Shown piece after piece: positions 37,038-49,526 of a DNA stretch of 64,000 bases. The notes below the pieces were generated by a model. It saw nothing but the letters and a program-made list of their open reading frames with translations. It was not told the DNA's origin and made no database searches. Positions within the stretch are counted from its first letter, which is position 1; each line of letters starts with the position of its first letter. The translations under genes were made by a program, and so were the position numbers. The stretch is from Otis tarda (Eukaryota > Chordata > Aves > Otidiformes > Otididae): contig CM048575.1 in the NCBI GenBank assembly GCA_026413225.1, positions 4,988,001-5,052,000 on the forward strand. Direction: 5' to 3'.

Positions 37038-39296
37038 CAGTATGCTGGGAAGAAGTCATTATTGCTGCCAAACTTGTACAAAACAATTCTTTATGGCAAG
37101 AATTCTGAGTCTGTATGCTCAACGAGTATGTGAAACTCTAACAGTGAGCAGAGCTGAAAAGAATCCTGTAGTTCTTCATGAACAGATACTGTCCAGAAGG
37201 CTTCACATGTCTCTTTTTTTCAGCAGCATACAAAGTCTCCATGCATAAAATCCCTGGCGAGGAATAAGTTACCTTCAGTAGCAGTGTTCCTTAGCCGGAA
37301 GCCATATCCAGATGTGGTCCATGCTTGGTCCTGTGGGAGGGGTATAATTGTATTCTGTCTCTGGTCAAGCCAGGCATTGGTCTTCTCATCACAGAAAGCT
37401 TCCTCACAATTTTAGTGCTTTCGGTAACGAAAATTGAGATGCAGTTTGTAGCATTTCTGCAGTGTGCTTTCACGTGCGGTATGGACTTTACCTGTAGTGT
37501 CCTTCGGTTGTTTGGGTTGGATTTTCTTCTGTTTGTTTCTGTTTGGAGGTCTAGTTTCAGGTTTTAAAACCTCTAAAAAAATTAGTGTCTTCCTAGCTCC
37601 TCATAGTGAAATAGGTAGCGTCAGGCTGTTTGGGTAATGAAAGTGACAGTGTTTTGGGGAGATTTGTGGCATCGCGCTGTAATACATTTGCATTTATCAT
37701 ATCATATTATTTCAAATTATTGTCTTTAGGAAGTCAGAGAACCTGCCCTAGGAGGTTGTTTGACTGAATACTGGTATGTTGCCTATAAATCTTGCAAAAG
37801 AGGCCATGTGGCTGTGTGTGTGTGGTGGCTCTTCAGTTCATACTCTAAGAGAGACAATCTCATTTAAGCATCTGAGTGTTGCCTTATTTGTATTAAGCTT
37901 TTGCATACCAAGTACCATATTTAGCAAAACTGAGCAACATTCATATACTTTTCTTCAGACCTACGCATAATTTTTCAAATCGTTTCTTCCCCTACATTCA
38001 AGGGTCCTCAGCACTTTTCCATCGTACTCCTCTCCTCCTTGGCCCCCAAACTCTTCTAGTTTATTTTTCCTTCATCCCACTCTGCCAAATGAAAGATCCT
38101 GCTGTAAGGTTCCAGAGCAGGGTTGTGAGCAGTAGGGATGCTGGCTAGGCTACTGTTTTGACTACGAGCCTCGGAAGAAGCAGTCTACTAGAAGCAAGTA
38201 GTGAAGGATACTTGAAGATTCAGTGAAATGTATGAACCTGCCAACAGCTGATCCTGAGCCCTACCCGTTCCCTAAGAAACAAATTACATTCCACAAACTC
38301 CACATCTTCTCCCTGCTGCAGATAAAACCAGGAACTGGTTTCTTTTAATTTCCTGAACAAGCACAGAAGGAGAATTCTGTAAACAATTAAAATTGCAAAT
38401 TGCTTGTTTACTCAAGATCAGATTTATTCAAAAGGGCGCTTGCTCTTTGAGGACTGGAAGAAGGTTTTTTTTGAGATGCATTTTGAACAGGTAAGCATTT
38501 TTTCAGATTATGCCCAGCATAATATGCCAAGGGGAATACAGTGCATTTGTTATTTCCCTTAAAAAAAAAAAAATCAATGAACTGAAACATTCCCTCTAGA
38601 CCTATAATATTTATTTCAATGTTCTGTCAATAAATATAACAAGGTTACTTTTCTATCACATTAGTTGGAAGAATCATTTGAGGGAATTTCTATTTGGTAA
38701 GCTCGATTGCAAAAAGCAATCAATAAGAAAAATTCCCTTGTTGTTATCGAAGGAAACATTGATGTCCGAGGAGTTGTCCCGGAACAAGTATTTATGTCTC
38801 TGCCCCAGGATTCTTTTGCTGGCCCCTGAAGGCTGACTTGCTAGCCTTTCTTCTCTCTTGCTTCCAAACGCCAAAGGAGGGGAAATGAAAGCCCACGAGA
38901 AGTCTGAGACGATGTTTCAGACTGGTGTCGCAGTTCTTAAGTCTCTTGACTTGACATCAGTGCATTTCTCCGTATTTCAGCCTTTTTTTCCTTGATTTCT
39001 ACTGCAAAATCACAGTGCATATGCTTAAATGCGAGATGCTGCCGTATTAAAACCTTTACAAAGTAGCTGTACTAGCGCTGAAGTCCCAGCCTGTTAACCT
39101 GTGTGCAACAGAGAGCGAACTAAATTCAGCCGATATCTTCTTCATGCAATTAAGTAGCAGAGATGAGCCTAATTGACTTGAAGTTTTGCACAAGCATAGT
39201 GTCATTTGTAGGCGCGTACATCCTAATTCCTGGTGTAACTGTGCACGCTGTGTGCGTGTACGGCGTGTAGGAGAGGATGAGCTGCAACTGCGCTTT
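37038..39296. other. Non-coding stretch, no gene seen
   Basis: AT-rich unique sequence with an ATTTGCAT octamer at 37686-37693, a short TG run near 37815 and an A run near 38561-38573. No credible open frame (80 codons or fewer). Confidence 0.55.
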
Positions 39297-39926
39297 GCGT
39301 ATGTGATGGTTTAGCCCGAATCACTACACAGTTTCTCGCTCACCCTCCCCCTCCCCAGGCGGGTGGGGGAGAGAATTGGGAAGGAAGGAGAACTCGTGGG
39401 TTGAGATAAAGATAATTTACTAAAATAAAAAGGGAAAACTACAATAATAACAGAATATAAGGATATTAAAAATATACAAAGTGAACAATATATGTTTTCT
39501 CACCACCCGATGTCCCAATGACCGATACAGCCCGTCCCGAGCAGCGATCACGGAAACAAAACCGAGCAGCAAGCAAAGGAGCAAAAGGGAGCCAGCAAGG
39601 TAGAGGGAACGATGCCAGCAAAACGAGCAGGAAAGATGGATGCCAGGAAGGCAGATACCCACCCTTGCCTGCCCCCATGAGCATGACGTTTATGGCATGG
39701 AATACTCTCTTTGGCCAGTTTGGGTCAATTATCCTGTCTGTCTTTCTCCCAGCTTCCTGTATCTGCAAATTAGCGAGACTTGGAAAGCAGGACGGTGTCC
39801 TTGGTCTCATTCACAACAACTGGTATCATCAGGGTGTTTATCAACATTCTTCACACACGAAATCCAAAACATACCAGCTACTGAGAGGAAAGTTAACTCC
39901 ATCCCTGCCAAAACCAGGACAGCGTA
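39297..39926 (-). mobile_element. Solo LTR of an avian endogenous retrovirus, with 5-bp target duplication
   Basis: A complete 620-base LTR at 39302-39921 in antisense. On the minus strand it begins TGTCCTGGTTTTGGCAGGG and AGTTAACTTTCC and ends in GGGCTAAACCATCACA, so both termini fit the TG...CA rule. The host repeat GCGTA flanks it at 39297-39301 and 39922-39926. A 5-base duplication fits an ERVL-like element. No gag, pol or env follows, so it is a solo LTR. The open frames at 39420-39937 lie inside it and are not genes. It shares both ends with the shorter LTR at 14792-15136. Confidence 0.95.
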
Positions 39927-40589
39927 TTAACTGGTGATGCCACAGCGAGAAAGATTTGAGTTAGAAGAGCTCTTGCCAGATCATTTGAGAGGCAATTCTC
40001 ATAAATTTAGTTCTTTCAGACTTTGTTTTTCCAAGGGAAATCTTTGTAACTTGGTAAAGCAAAAAAAAAATCCCAATGAAAATAGAAGTTGTCTTACCAC
40101 AGTCAATATAAAGCACTTAAAAGCAATTTCTTTGAGATGGCGTTCTGCATCAGGCGTGAGGGAAACACAGATGGGTCCCCTTCTGTCACTCGGCTGGGTC
40201 AAGGCACTGCACTGACACGGGACCGCTCTGGTGGGAGCAGTTGGCCAAAATTGCTTTTCTGATATATTCTGGAGTAGGGAGGTACTAGGAGCAACCCAGA
40301 GGGGCCAGGGAACAGTATAAAGGCTGAATATAGAATAAATTTCTGTGATTAGGTATGGTCACTGAAGTGGAGCTGAAAAAAAGAGAGGGTGGAGCTTTAC
40401 TGAAAAAGCTAATAAAGATAAAAACAGTGCTCGATAATGGCAGTCTTCCCTTCAGGGGGGTGACTCCTCCTAATATAGCTGGGTTAACGTTCATGGAGAG
40501 TGTCAGATGGTTTTTTGCTAGGGAGTTGTTGGATGTAAAACATTATTTTGTTGTTTAAAATGCCAGACAACTTGGGAACTGCCCAAATT
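39927..40589. other. Non-coding stretch, no gene seen
   Basis: Unique sequence between an LTR and a CR1. Short overlapping open frames on both strands (67 to 96 codons) have no recognisable domain. Confidence 0.5.
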
Positions 40590-40963
40590 AGCCTTTTCAG
40601 CCTATGGAAGAGAAGGCTCGGGAGGACCTCGTCACAGTGTTCTGGTACAAACGGCAGCGACAAAGGGGATGGAGGCTCTCTGTGCAAGGAGCCACATGGG
40701 GAGCACAAGGGGCAACAGGTAAAAGTTGCACAGGTAGAGGTTTCAATTGATATAAGAAAGAAATTTTTTTTACAGTGAGAACAATTAATCACTGGAACAA
40801 CATCCTCAGGGAGGTGGTGGAGCAGGGAGTTTTGGAGTTTCTCAAGGTGCAATTGGACAGGATGCTAGATAACCTCACCTACCCTTCCTTTGCCATGAAA
40901 AGTTGGGCCAGATGATCTTTCAAGGTCTCTTCCAACTTGAGCTGTTCTAGGATTCTATGATTT
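40590..40963 (+). mobile_element. CR1 LINE, 3' fragment, divergent
   Basis: A sense CR1 piece of about 374 bases. It starts at the conserved TTCAGCC...GAAGAGAAGGCTC segment, continues with AGGGAGGTGGTGGAGC and GGGCCAGATGATCTTTCAAG, and ends ATTCTATGATTT. Compared with the young copies it has many substitutions and an internal T8 run, so it is an old insertion. Frames are broken. Confidence 0.93.
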
Positions 40964-43900
40964 TCTCAACAATTGAGTCTTCTGTGTTAGTAGGTTTCTC
41001 CTAGATGCTGACATCCAGAGCTACTGCTGTCTTTCGGCAGTGGCCGCTCGGCACATGAGATGATGTACAGAATTGTCTGGTAAAAGCAAGCCAACATTTA
41101 ACCTTTCTTTTCAGTTTGACATTTGGAGCAGAAAAAGATCTTTACTCTCTCTATATATAAAAATACATGTATATACAAGCTAATGATGGCAAATTGCCTC
41201 TTCTGTTCTGATCTGATACTTGAATTGGTTTTCCAAAAATGGTGATAACTCTTTAAAATTTCTTCTCCCCTAATCTGAGAATATGATTCAGAGTGGCAGA
41301 AAAGAGAGAAACGGTTTTCATAAGGTCATGATGCGTTGTGGGCTGACAAGAGAAGCAAGAGGTCACAGCCCACAGAAACCGGCTGGAGTAGGCGATGCAG
41401 GGAGACAGCGCGGAGAAATCACAGCGGGGGAAAATATCGTTTGGCTCTTCATTTTCAGTTACCCTTAGTGTTTGATAAAGACCATCAATTCAATAGTGTG
41501 ATAGTGAATATTTGTTGTTGTTCTCCATTACTCCTCTATAAAATGTTGAAATTAAATAATTAAGCCTTTTTTATCAGCGCTGAGTTGTATTTTCTATGTG
41601 TGCACGATCCGTAACACATTCAGGAAGGGAGTGAAAATAGAGCTTAAAAAGAGTAGAAACAAAACTCTCTTAAAAGCAGGGATTGGCCTTTCATATGTTA
41701 GCGTTTTCCGGCACGTTAGAGATCGCAGTCGTGGTATTTCTAGGTTGGTTGTGAGTCAAGGCAGAGGCTCTGCCTTTATGCTTCCAAGTGCAGTGTGAAC
41801 GACGAGGCGACATCGTCTCTGAATATCCTACTGGTGTGTTAATTAAATTGTAACTTTGGTTTAACTGAATACTTAAACTTGTAATTTTCTTAGAAGCCGT
41901 TCTTGTTCCAACCACGACAGATCTATTTAGCAGAAATGTGTTAACTCTGTATTTGCCGATACCATTAAAGATAATACAGAAACAAATCTCCGCAGATGTC
42001 CTGCGCTCCAGCGGGTAAGTGATTTTCCACTGTGACAAAAGGTAAAAGCCTATTCATTGGAGTGCAGCTAGGAATTATTTCTAATTGAAATGAAAGAATC
42101 CTTAAATCTCTATACTGCTTTTAACATTTTGGGCTTAAATTACAGTTAATAGTTCCCATAAAAGAGGCAGTAGGAGAAATACTAAAATTCAGAATCCTTG
42201 AATACAAAATGCTGTCTAGATTTCCAGTCATAGCATCATCTCTAATGGTTTTACTGCCAAAAATAAAACAACCAGAAACTTGTTTATAGCAAAACAAGAT
42301 AACGAAGTTTTTGCTAAATACCCCTGGCATTCCGCAGCGGAGTGCTCTCCGGGTTTTTGTGTGAAGCAGCGGGCTGAATTTCAGCGCCGCGGGTGTGAGC
42401 CGGCAGCAGCGCAGGGCATCTCCCCGTCCCTCCCTGCGGGACGCTCCGCGTTGCCGGCTGCGAGGGCGGGTTTGGTGCTGCTCTGCGTCGCAGTCTGAGG
42501 GCGTGTGCCCAAGTGGGCTGCTGTGGGGGGTTGTACCGTGTGTGAGAGAGGCTCTGGGCTCTGCCCCGTTTTGTTCTCTCTGTCTGTTCCCTCTGGATGG
42601 GCTTCCTCTTTCACACGTGTTTTGCGTACTGCTTGCATGTTTTGCCAACACCGGGGAAGTTTTGAAGTTAGGTGAGCATTCATTCAGCGGTCAGAAATGG
42701 ATGAATATGCAGTCATAGTCTTCAAATTCCTTTCTCCTAACTTGTTTTGCATGAAACATCATTGCTTCTTGCCCCAAGCAGGTGGTCCTGCTAGTTTCTT
42801 GAATTAATACTTGATCGTTGCATAGAAAAAGTATCTAGGGTTAGGATTCAAGTAACAGCGTGATTCTCTCTTTGACATCGTTGGACTAACTACTGCTCTT
42901 AACTAATGATCTCCTCTACCAGCGTGGTAAAGAGAAGGGCTGGGTGACAGCTGGATTCGTACGTGCCAAAAGACTGGTTGTGTTTGAAGATGCGGACAGA
43001 GGCAGACATGTGAGGAGGATGTAGGTCTTGGCTCACCTGTCTGACGTGGAGTCCCCTTGTGTTTCTCTAAGCATATTTTTCGGAAAAGCGCTGTAACATT
43101 TCTGTGAGCTTTCCTGATGCGTTGAGCCACGTGGTTGGCTTACCTGCCTTGTGAATGCTTGCAAGGTCTCCTCCTCTGTTTGTGAGAAGACCGGCCACGC
43201 TTCCCTTTCACGGCAAGCACAGCACAGCTCAGTCCGCAGGGCTCAGCGCCGCTTGCAGCGGTGGGGGGACGTGTGCCGTAACAGGCCAAAGGGTGTTGAT
43301 GCCAGCGATGGGTCTCAGAGAGGTTCCCTGTTCCTGGAGCGTTACGAGGGTCCCAAAGGTACCTGCAGAGTGTGTTTCATTGCTTTATTTTTAGGTTGTT
43401 GGAGCTAACGGAGCCATTACGTGTGTAATATGAACTGGAAAGAAACTAGCACATGCCTTGGGCAACAAGCAGTTCTTGTGTTTTTTTAATATCATTCATC
43501 TCTGGAGTGTCTGTCAATGATGCATGGCATAACAAAAGACTCATCCTTAGATAGCAACTTCTTAGCGCAGAATAAATTAGCAAGAGCAGAAAATTCCCCT
43601 CCCTTAAACCTCCACAAAGCGTGGCTGCTGTGGCTCGTCTGTGGCGGTGTGAGCGTGGCGCTTGGCTTGGCCCGGGGCTGGGAGGCTGCTGTCCCGCGTG
43701 GGGAGGGGGAAGCAAGGGTGTACGGAGAGAGGACAGACCCGGTATTGTTGTTCCATGTTTGCCTCTTCATCTTCTGTTTTACATTAATGAGCAGCGATAC
43801 CTGGGCTTATCCGCACTTTAATTACAGGTGAGACACTCGGGGTTACTGCTGTTGCTCCCCTGTGCTTTTAGCTCTACTGTCAGGCTTCTCTCTAGATCGT

Positions 43901-45608
43901 TAAACTCTCATTTTCATTAGTGCTTTATTTAAGCACAGCCTACTCCTTATAACTTACAGGTCTGTCTGGTTACCCTAATTCAAAGGATGAGTGGCTAGGA
44001 GAGGGCAGAAAAATACAGCATCACTTACGCGTTAGCAAATCCACGGGTTGCGTTAATTGTCAGCTCGTGAGAGTCTCCGCAGCACTTGGCTCCAGCTCAT
44101 CACTTCACGGCTGTGGACAGGACGGTCACATGCTGTGTGAGCCCGCTCTGTGGTTTGTACTCGAGCTGGTTTTAAGCAAATGCGTCTTTTTTTCACATAA
44201 GTCAAGAATAACGGGTGGCCACCATGTGAGGGCTAACCTCAGAAGTCCAGTAAGAAGAGGAGTTCCCGTAATTTCCAGTTTTTGTGATTTTAAAAGAATG
44301 CTGTTGAATCTGCACTTGGAACAGAGTTGCTGCATCTTATTTATAGCTCTGCTCCGTCTGCTTCATTTCCTCTTACTTCCCCACAAAATGCTGTGATTAA
44401 AATGAAACTATTGACTGTGTGGACAGCGATAACAGAGCTTATAGAAATGAGATTTTCATAGTTTCAGGACTAAGGGAATCAAAAGCCTAAGAGTTATGAT
44501 CATAGAGAACGGGAGAAGGATCGGGCTGTGCTAGCTGAAGAGGTCCCACTGGTGGATCTTCTGGGTTTGTGGGGTTTTTTTGTTTTGTGTTTTTTTTTTT
44601 TTAAGCACAACTTCACAAATTACAAATTCTCATAAACGATGTGAACGTTGAGAAAGACTTATGGGGGCATGGAAACTGCATGTCATAACTGTAGTTCTTG
44701 CTTTCATTTGCGTCCAAATAGCAAGAGAGAATTAATTTCTACAATGTACACTTTTATAAATTAATATTAGTTTTAAGTATTCTTAATTTTTCGGTTGTTC
44801 AGTGTTTTCCAAATGAGCAAGCAAACCACAGAGCACTCAAATATAAATCTGCCCAAAGCCAGCAAGTCACGAGCCTTGGTCCATCTGGCGAGGGGGTGCG
44901 TTGCAGGCTTCGCTCAGAAGCCAGATTATGCTAAATTTTGTCTATAAACGAAGAAAGCGCGGTGCCTTCCTCAGCAAGCTTACTCCGGGTGTTCAAACAC
45001 TAACGGTCGAGACGGGCGCTGCGGGGTGTGAAGGTGCGCTGGAGGCATCTCACCCGGCGGAGCTCTGCCGTCTGCGCGCGGTGGTGTACTGCAGGCGGCC
45101 TGCCTGCTCCAGAGTCGCGATGCCTCCGTGCCCCGAGGGTGGCATTGCTTCCAGAGAGGGTCCTGCGCTTGCAGGTCTCCAGGTTTGAGCTGAGTACAGC
45201 ATTTTAACTGTAAAAGCGTTGACTGCTTTAAAGGGGGACTCTTTTTGCAGGGATGGATGTTTTCTGGCCTAGACGCCGCTGACAAATGGTGACAGAGAGA
45301 AAGACTTATATGAGAAGTAAGCAAACACTCTGACACCTTCAGGTTGATTTGAAGGGAAAATATTCAGACTGTTTGTAATAACTTACAGGTTAAATGATAC
45401 ACAAGTATATTATGAGCAAGATTACATCCAGTATTAATCACAGAGCAAGTGCATACAGCTATCCTGCTGCTCCTGCCCTGGCATTTAATGACGTTCTGAT
45501 GTACGTAACGTATGAACAACAAGTGTGTAAAAGAAAATCGTCAATATATGGGAGTTATACGGGGATGTGTATGTGGTAGATAAAGAAGGGAAAACCTGAA
45601 TTATCAGA
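40964..45608. other. Non-coding stretch, no gene seen
   Basis: Holds CpG-rich patches at 42330-42490 and about 44990-45130. There is a T-rich tract near 44574-44604 and an AT run near 41148-41180. Long open frames on the minus strand at 42121-42683 arise from the GC-rich patch and have no recognisable domain. Confidence 0.5.
42330..42490. other. CpG-rich patch, possible small CpG island
   Basis: About thirteen CpG in the ~95 bases from 42376 to 42471 by eye, while the flanks are AT-rich. It could be a small CpG island. No exon or promoter element is convincing. Confidence 0.4.
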
Positions 45609-46026
45609 GAATCATAGAACCATAGAATCATAGAATGGTTAGGGTTGGAAGGGACCTTTAAAGGTCATCTAGTCCAACCCCCCTGCAAGGAGCAGGGACA
45701 TCCCCGACTAGATCAGGTTGCTCAGAGCCTCATCCAGCCTGGCCTTGAACGTCTCCAGGGATGGGGCATCCACCGCCTCTCTGGGCAACCTGGGCCAGTG
45801 TTCTACAACCCTCATTGTAAAAAATTTTTTCCTAATATCCAGTCTAAATCTACCCCCCTCTATTTTAAAACCATTACTCCTTGTCCTATCGCAACAGGCC
45901 CTACTGAACAGCCTCTCCCCACCTTTCCTGCAGCCCCCTTTAGGCACTGGGGGCCGCTCTCAGGTCTCCCCGGAGCCTCCTCTTCTCCAGGCTGAACAGC
46001 CCCAGCTCTCTCAGCCTGGCCTCAGG
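45609..46026 (-). mobile_element. CR1 LINE, 3' fragment, well preserved
   Basis: An antisense CR1 of about 418 bases. It opens with three tail octamers (GAATCATAGAACCATAGAAT...). It then follows the CR1 3' region in order: CTAGTCCAACCCCCCTGC, CATCCACCGCCTCTCTGGGC, ATTTTAAAACCATTACTCC, GGTCTCCCCGGAGCCTCC and CTGAACAGCCCCAGCTCTC. Similarity stops after the CTCAGCCTGGCCTCA segment. Open frames through it are reading-frame accidents; it lies 3' of, or at the very end of, the ORF2 region. Confidence 0.97.
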
Positions 46027-46440
46027 CTGAGTGCAACTCTGCAGGTAAAATATTGTCAAATAACATGAATGTTTTGGCTTATAATAAAGAAAAGTTTTGC
46101 AGGTGCTAGGGAGTTCTGTCAGACAGGCTTAATTTCTGCCGGTGCCTGCGAGACAAGGATAAAGAGAAAGGAAAGCTGAGATGCATGAGAGCACTCAGCG
46201 CTTGTCCGTGCACCACCGTGGCCTTACCGCTTTGTCGCCCACTCCGTATTCACTGAAATGGCATTTAAGTGGCTTGAATTTAGCTGGATGCTTCGCTGCT
46301 TCACACTGGTGCGAAGCTAAGGAAACTAAAAATGAGATTAGAAATGTGAACGTCTGAGTTTGCCCGGCTGACGTGCAGTGCCGTGGCGTGGGATGCCGAG
46401 CGCAGGGCTGACGCCGGTGTCTCCGAACGGGACCAATGCG

Positions 46441-46550
46441 GGGGCTCTCCGCGTTCCCGCTGGCTGAAGCCCTGATTGCACCCAGCAGGGTATCCTGAGT
46501 GATGAGAGAAGAGAAAAAATCCCAAGTCTGTCTCTTCAATGAACTGTTAC
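46441..46550. repeat. Diverged repeat unit, copy 1
   Basis: Resembles 47388-47520 in the same orientation. Shared blocks in order are GCGTT, TGGCTGAAG (TGACTGAAG in copy 2), GATTGCACCCAGCAGGG (GATTACAGCCAGCGGGG), ATCC, AGTGATGA, AAAAAAT and CTGTCTCT. Identity is roughly 70-75% by eye, with small gaps. Either an old local duplication or two copies of an unrecognised dispersed repeat. Confidence 0.5.
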
Positions 46551-47387
46551 TGCTGTGAAGGTGGAGCGAAAGCTCCGTTTATACCTATTTTTCTTCTCTG
46601 TGCAAGAGAACTTTGCCTGCTGCCGCCTTTCTGGTTTTGCATTCCCACCCAGCAGTTTGTAACGAAGGCTGCGTTCTTTAAGAGTCCTTACAGATTGTTT
46701 CTCCACTGTTAACTAACAATTGTCTTTACTTTAAAGTTCATGGCTGGCATGTGGTTAGTCCCCACTGAGGAATAGCACTTTGCTGAGCACAAAGCAATTA
46801 ATTGAGCCATGAGTTACCAGACAGCAGGACACGTTCCAGTCTCTACTTGCATATGTGAAAAAATACAGTGCAGCGATATTAGATGTCATGTTGCTAAAAG
46901 AAATTATTGTCTGTAAGGGACTGGACAGTCGGATAAACTTGGTGTTGCATTTATTTCGGTTTGAAGACATTTACTTTTTTGTTTTCACTTTGCTTTTTTA
47001 AGAAACAGAAATTAAATTACATTTCCATTACTGTGTAAATTTCTTGAATTTTAGAGTACGTGTTTGGCAGAGGAAGGTTTTGGCTGTTGTCGTGCTTTAC
47101 TCAAATACTAACTGGAAGTTTCATCATTAAGTTAAGAGACAAAAAAGATCTGTTGAGTAGTTCAGCTTATTCCCTGGGCACCAGTTCAGGATGGTTCTTC
47201 GCAGCGTTGCTCTGCGTACGGCTTTGTCCAGTTTCGTTTTTCTGTGTCTCTTGGATGGGAGCTCCTGCTTCGCATCATCGCATCGTGGTGTTGAAAAGTT
47301 AACCAAGTGAATCTGATCTCGTTCTTGCATCGGAACACGAGTGGATGTGTACGTGCGGTTAATTTAGCAGCGACCAGCGCGGCTGGG

Positions 47388-47520
47388 AGCGCAGCGTTTA
47401 GACTGACTGAAGTTCCAAGTTTATGGATCTTGATTACAGCCAGCGGGGAATCCCTCAGTGATGACGGAAAAAATATTCAACAGCCTGTCTCTCCGCTCTG
47501 TCTGTTGAACGCACTTTCCT
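47388..47520. repeat. Diverged repeat unit, copy 2
   Basis: Partner of 46441-46550, with the same block order and an extra ~15 bases between TGACTGAAG and GATTACAGCC. Neither copy matches the CR1 or LTR sequences elsewhere in the window. Confidence 0.5.
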
Positions 47521-48729
47521 GATTTCGAGTTGGACGTGTGCAAGTTCTGGGAGCCAGGCTCCTTGGGGAGATGCCAGAGCCTTGGAGGAGTGAAGGGAAC
47601 AGCGGCACTAACGGTAGCGGCTACAGCAACGACGCTCACGCTGCTATAACCCCGTCGGAGCTGGCAGTGAGCTCTGTAGGGCAGAAGTGGTTAATTCCAG
47701 AGAGTGAAAGGTGTCCGTGGAAATATTGGAACCTCTTTGGGTTTTCTGTGCATGACCACAGCACAGTTGTTGGGGATTGTATTATATTATTATACTTATA
47801 TATTTCTAGGGCCTACGTACCTGTGATTGATAGAAATTAAATGGATTATTCTTACTGAAGTATTACATGGCGGAATGTGCTGTGAAGTTACTTTATTGTG
47901 TGTAGTAATTACAGTATGGATACAATTATAATTTACATACATGTTTTTTCCAGTTTTAAATGCAAGTGTTTAATACCTGAAATTATGATTACTGTGAAAA
48001 AAACCTCCAAAACTTAGCTGTATATTCACCCACAGAAGAGCTGAGTTGCTAATTCCTGTTTTTTATCTTCTTTCTTCAGCTCCATGAATAATACAAATGT
48101 GCCAGTCCGCAACACTCTTGCTTACAAGGGTCGGAAATGAGCAGCTGCTCTTGCTTTTGAGACACTGGTTTTCTAGGAATGGTCTCCTGCTTCAGAGCTT
48201 ACACAGCGCGCGTCAGCCTCAACACGCAACGAGAAGCAGGTACTGCCACATTTTGGTAGTAACAGAGCAGCTTGGTTTGCCGCTAAGTGATGCGGCACAT
48301 CCAGTGAGGTGGGTGTTTGGGCGGATGCAAACTCCGTTTTTCAGGAACAGGACAGGCACGTGTGTGTGGTGTCTTGCTAGCGCTCAGATCGCCTTTTTTC
48401 CTGTTACGTCTCTAAGTTTGGGAGAGAACCCTGGAACTCCAGGAGAGTGATGAAGCAGTTTGATTTCAGCATCGTGTCCTGTGACGTTATTTCTGGGATG
48501 TGTTTCTCACAGATTCCCTCAAAATAGGACCTGTTGCCCATCACACCCCGCCCCTAGTCCCGTCTGGACTCCGACCGCTGCCCCCGCTTTCTCCGTAAAC
48601 CTAAAAAGCTCAGCTGCGTGCTTTTGTTCCTCCGCCTGTGCTCAGCCAGGCCGGACAATAGCGCCCTTTCTCTCAGACCTTCTAAACCTGGCTGGAATTG
48701 CTGTAATGAATGTGTAAGTGACATAAAGA

Positions 48730-49330
48730 AAAGCAGACTGTAAAAGATGCTAATCAGCCTTTGTTCTTCTCAGACATGACATGCAGGACCTGAAGGATAG
48801 ATTTTGTATGGAGAGAGATAGATTTTAATTAAGCATCTTAATAGAGAACTCCTTCTTGTTTTTTTCGGAATAAATTAAGGAAGTAACTTTGATGCAATAT
48901 CATTTTCATCTAATCAGTAACATTCTGAAATTACCATGTTGTTTTCCATTAGAAATACCATCACCCAACAAATCAGATAAAATTATTTAACACAGCTATA
49001 TTGCAACCTCAGCTAACGTTAGCCTGAGCCTGTGGATACACAGAGCGGCAGATGGCGAGAGAGCTGTCGGATGTTTATAGGAAGAAGAGGGCAGACAGCA
49101 TCAACAATTTTATATACTGCTTTGAAGGAGATGCCCGTATTCGTTCTAGGTTCGCTCATAAATAAAGGCTGAGCAGGTTTTTGCCATCTGCATATAGAGA
49201 ATAGTGATCACTGATCACCAATAGAAGGCAAATGTCGTTAGCTTTTACTTGTATTCACAGATTATTAATGTCTCCATTAAAACATTTGACTTCATATTTG
49301 GCATGAACTGAAGAGGATTTTGTTTTGTTT
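48730..49330. promoter_or_regulatory. Candidate conserved non-coding element
   Basis: Repeat-free and AT-rich. It contains GATTTTAATTAAGCATCTTAA near 48820, a perfect 12-base palindrome GCTAACGTTAGC at 49012-49023, and a tandem TGATCAC pair at 49205-49218. GCATATAGAG and TTATTAATG cores are also present. No open frame. It looks like an enhancer by composition; no conservation data are available here. Confidence 0.37.
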
Positions 49331-49526
49331 GCCATTAACCGATACGTTGACAGAGACATTCCCATTGGCTTTTGTACCGTAGCATTGCCCGTTTCATTTT
49401 TTTAACATAGAAAACAAAGTGCGTGAAGAGAAATCGCCGTGCAAAGCTGGGACGGGAGTTACAAGTCTGGCAAAGCTCTGGAGCCGCTGCTGTGTGGCTG
49501 TGTCGTGGGTAAAGGTGTGTGGTGGA

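Larger units (their letters stand above)
46027..49526. other. Non-coding stretch, no gene seen
   Basis: It contains two similar segments about 0.95 kb apart (46441-46550 and 47388-47520) and an enhancer-like block at 48730-49330, both listed separately. The open frames at 47538, 48097 and 48460 (85 to 117 codons) have no recognisable domain. Confidence 0.5.

Noticed and set aside
1253-37693. Several exact POU octamers (for example 1253-1260, 13617-13624, 15866-15873, 37686-37693)
   Set aside because: For AT-rich DNA about three to four are expected by chance in 64 kb on both strands, so the number seen is not remarkable.
39420-39937. Open frames of 80 to 139 codons on both strands
   Set aside because: They lie almost entirely inside the solo LTR at 39302-39921 and are not viral or host genes.
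42121-42683. 176-codon and 100-codon minus-strand open frames
   Set aside because: Same explanation: GC-rich DNA opens several frames at once, and none resembles a protein family.
45645-46068. Two plus-strand 116-codon frames
   Set aside because: They lie in the untranslated 3' part of an antisense CR1.
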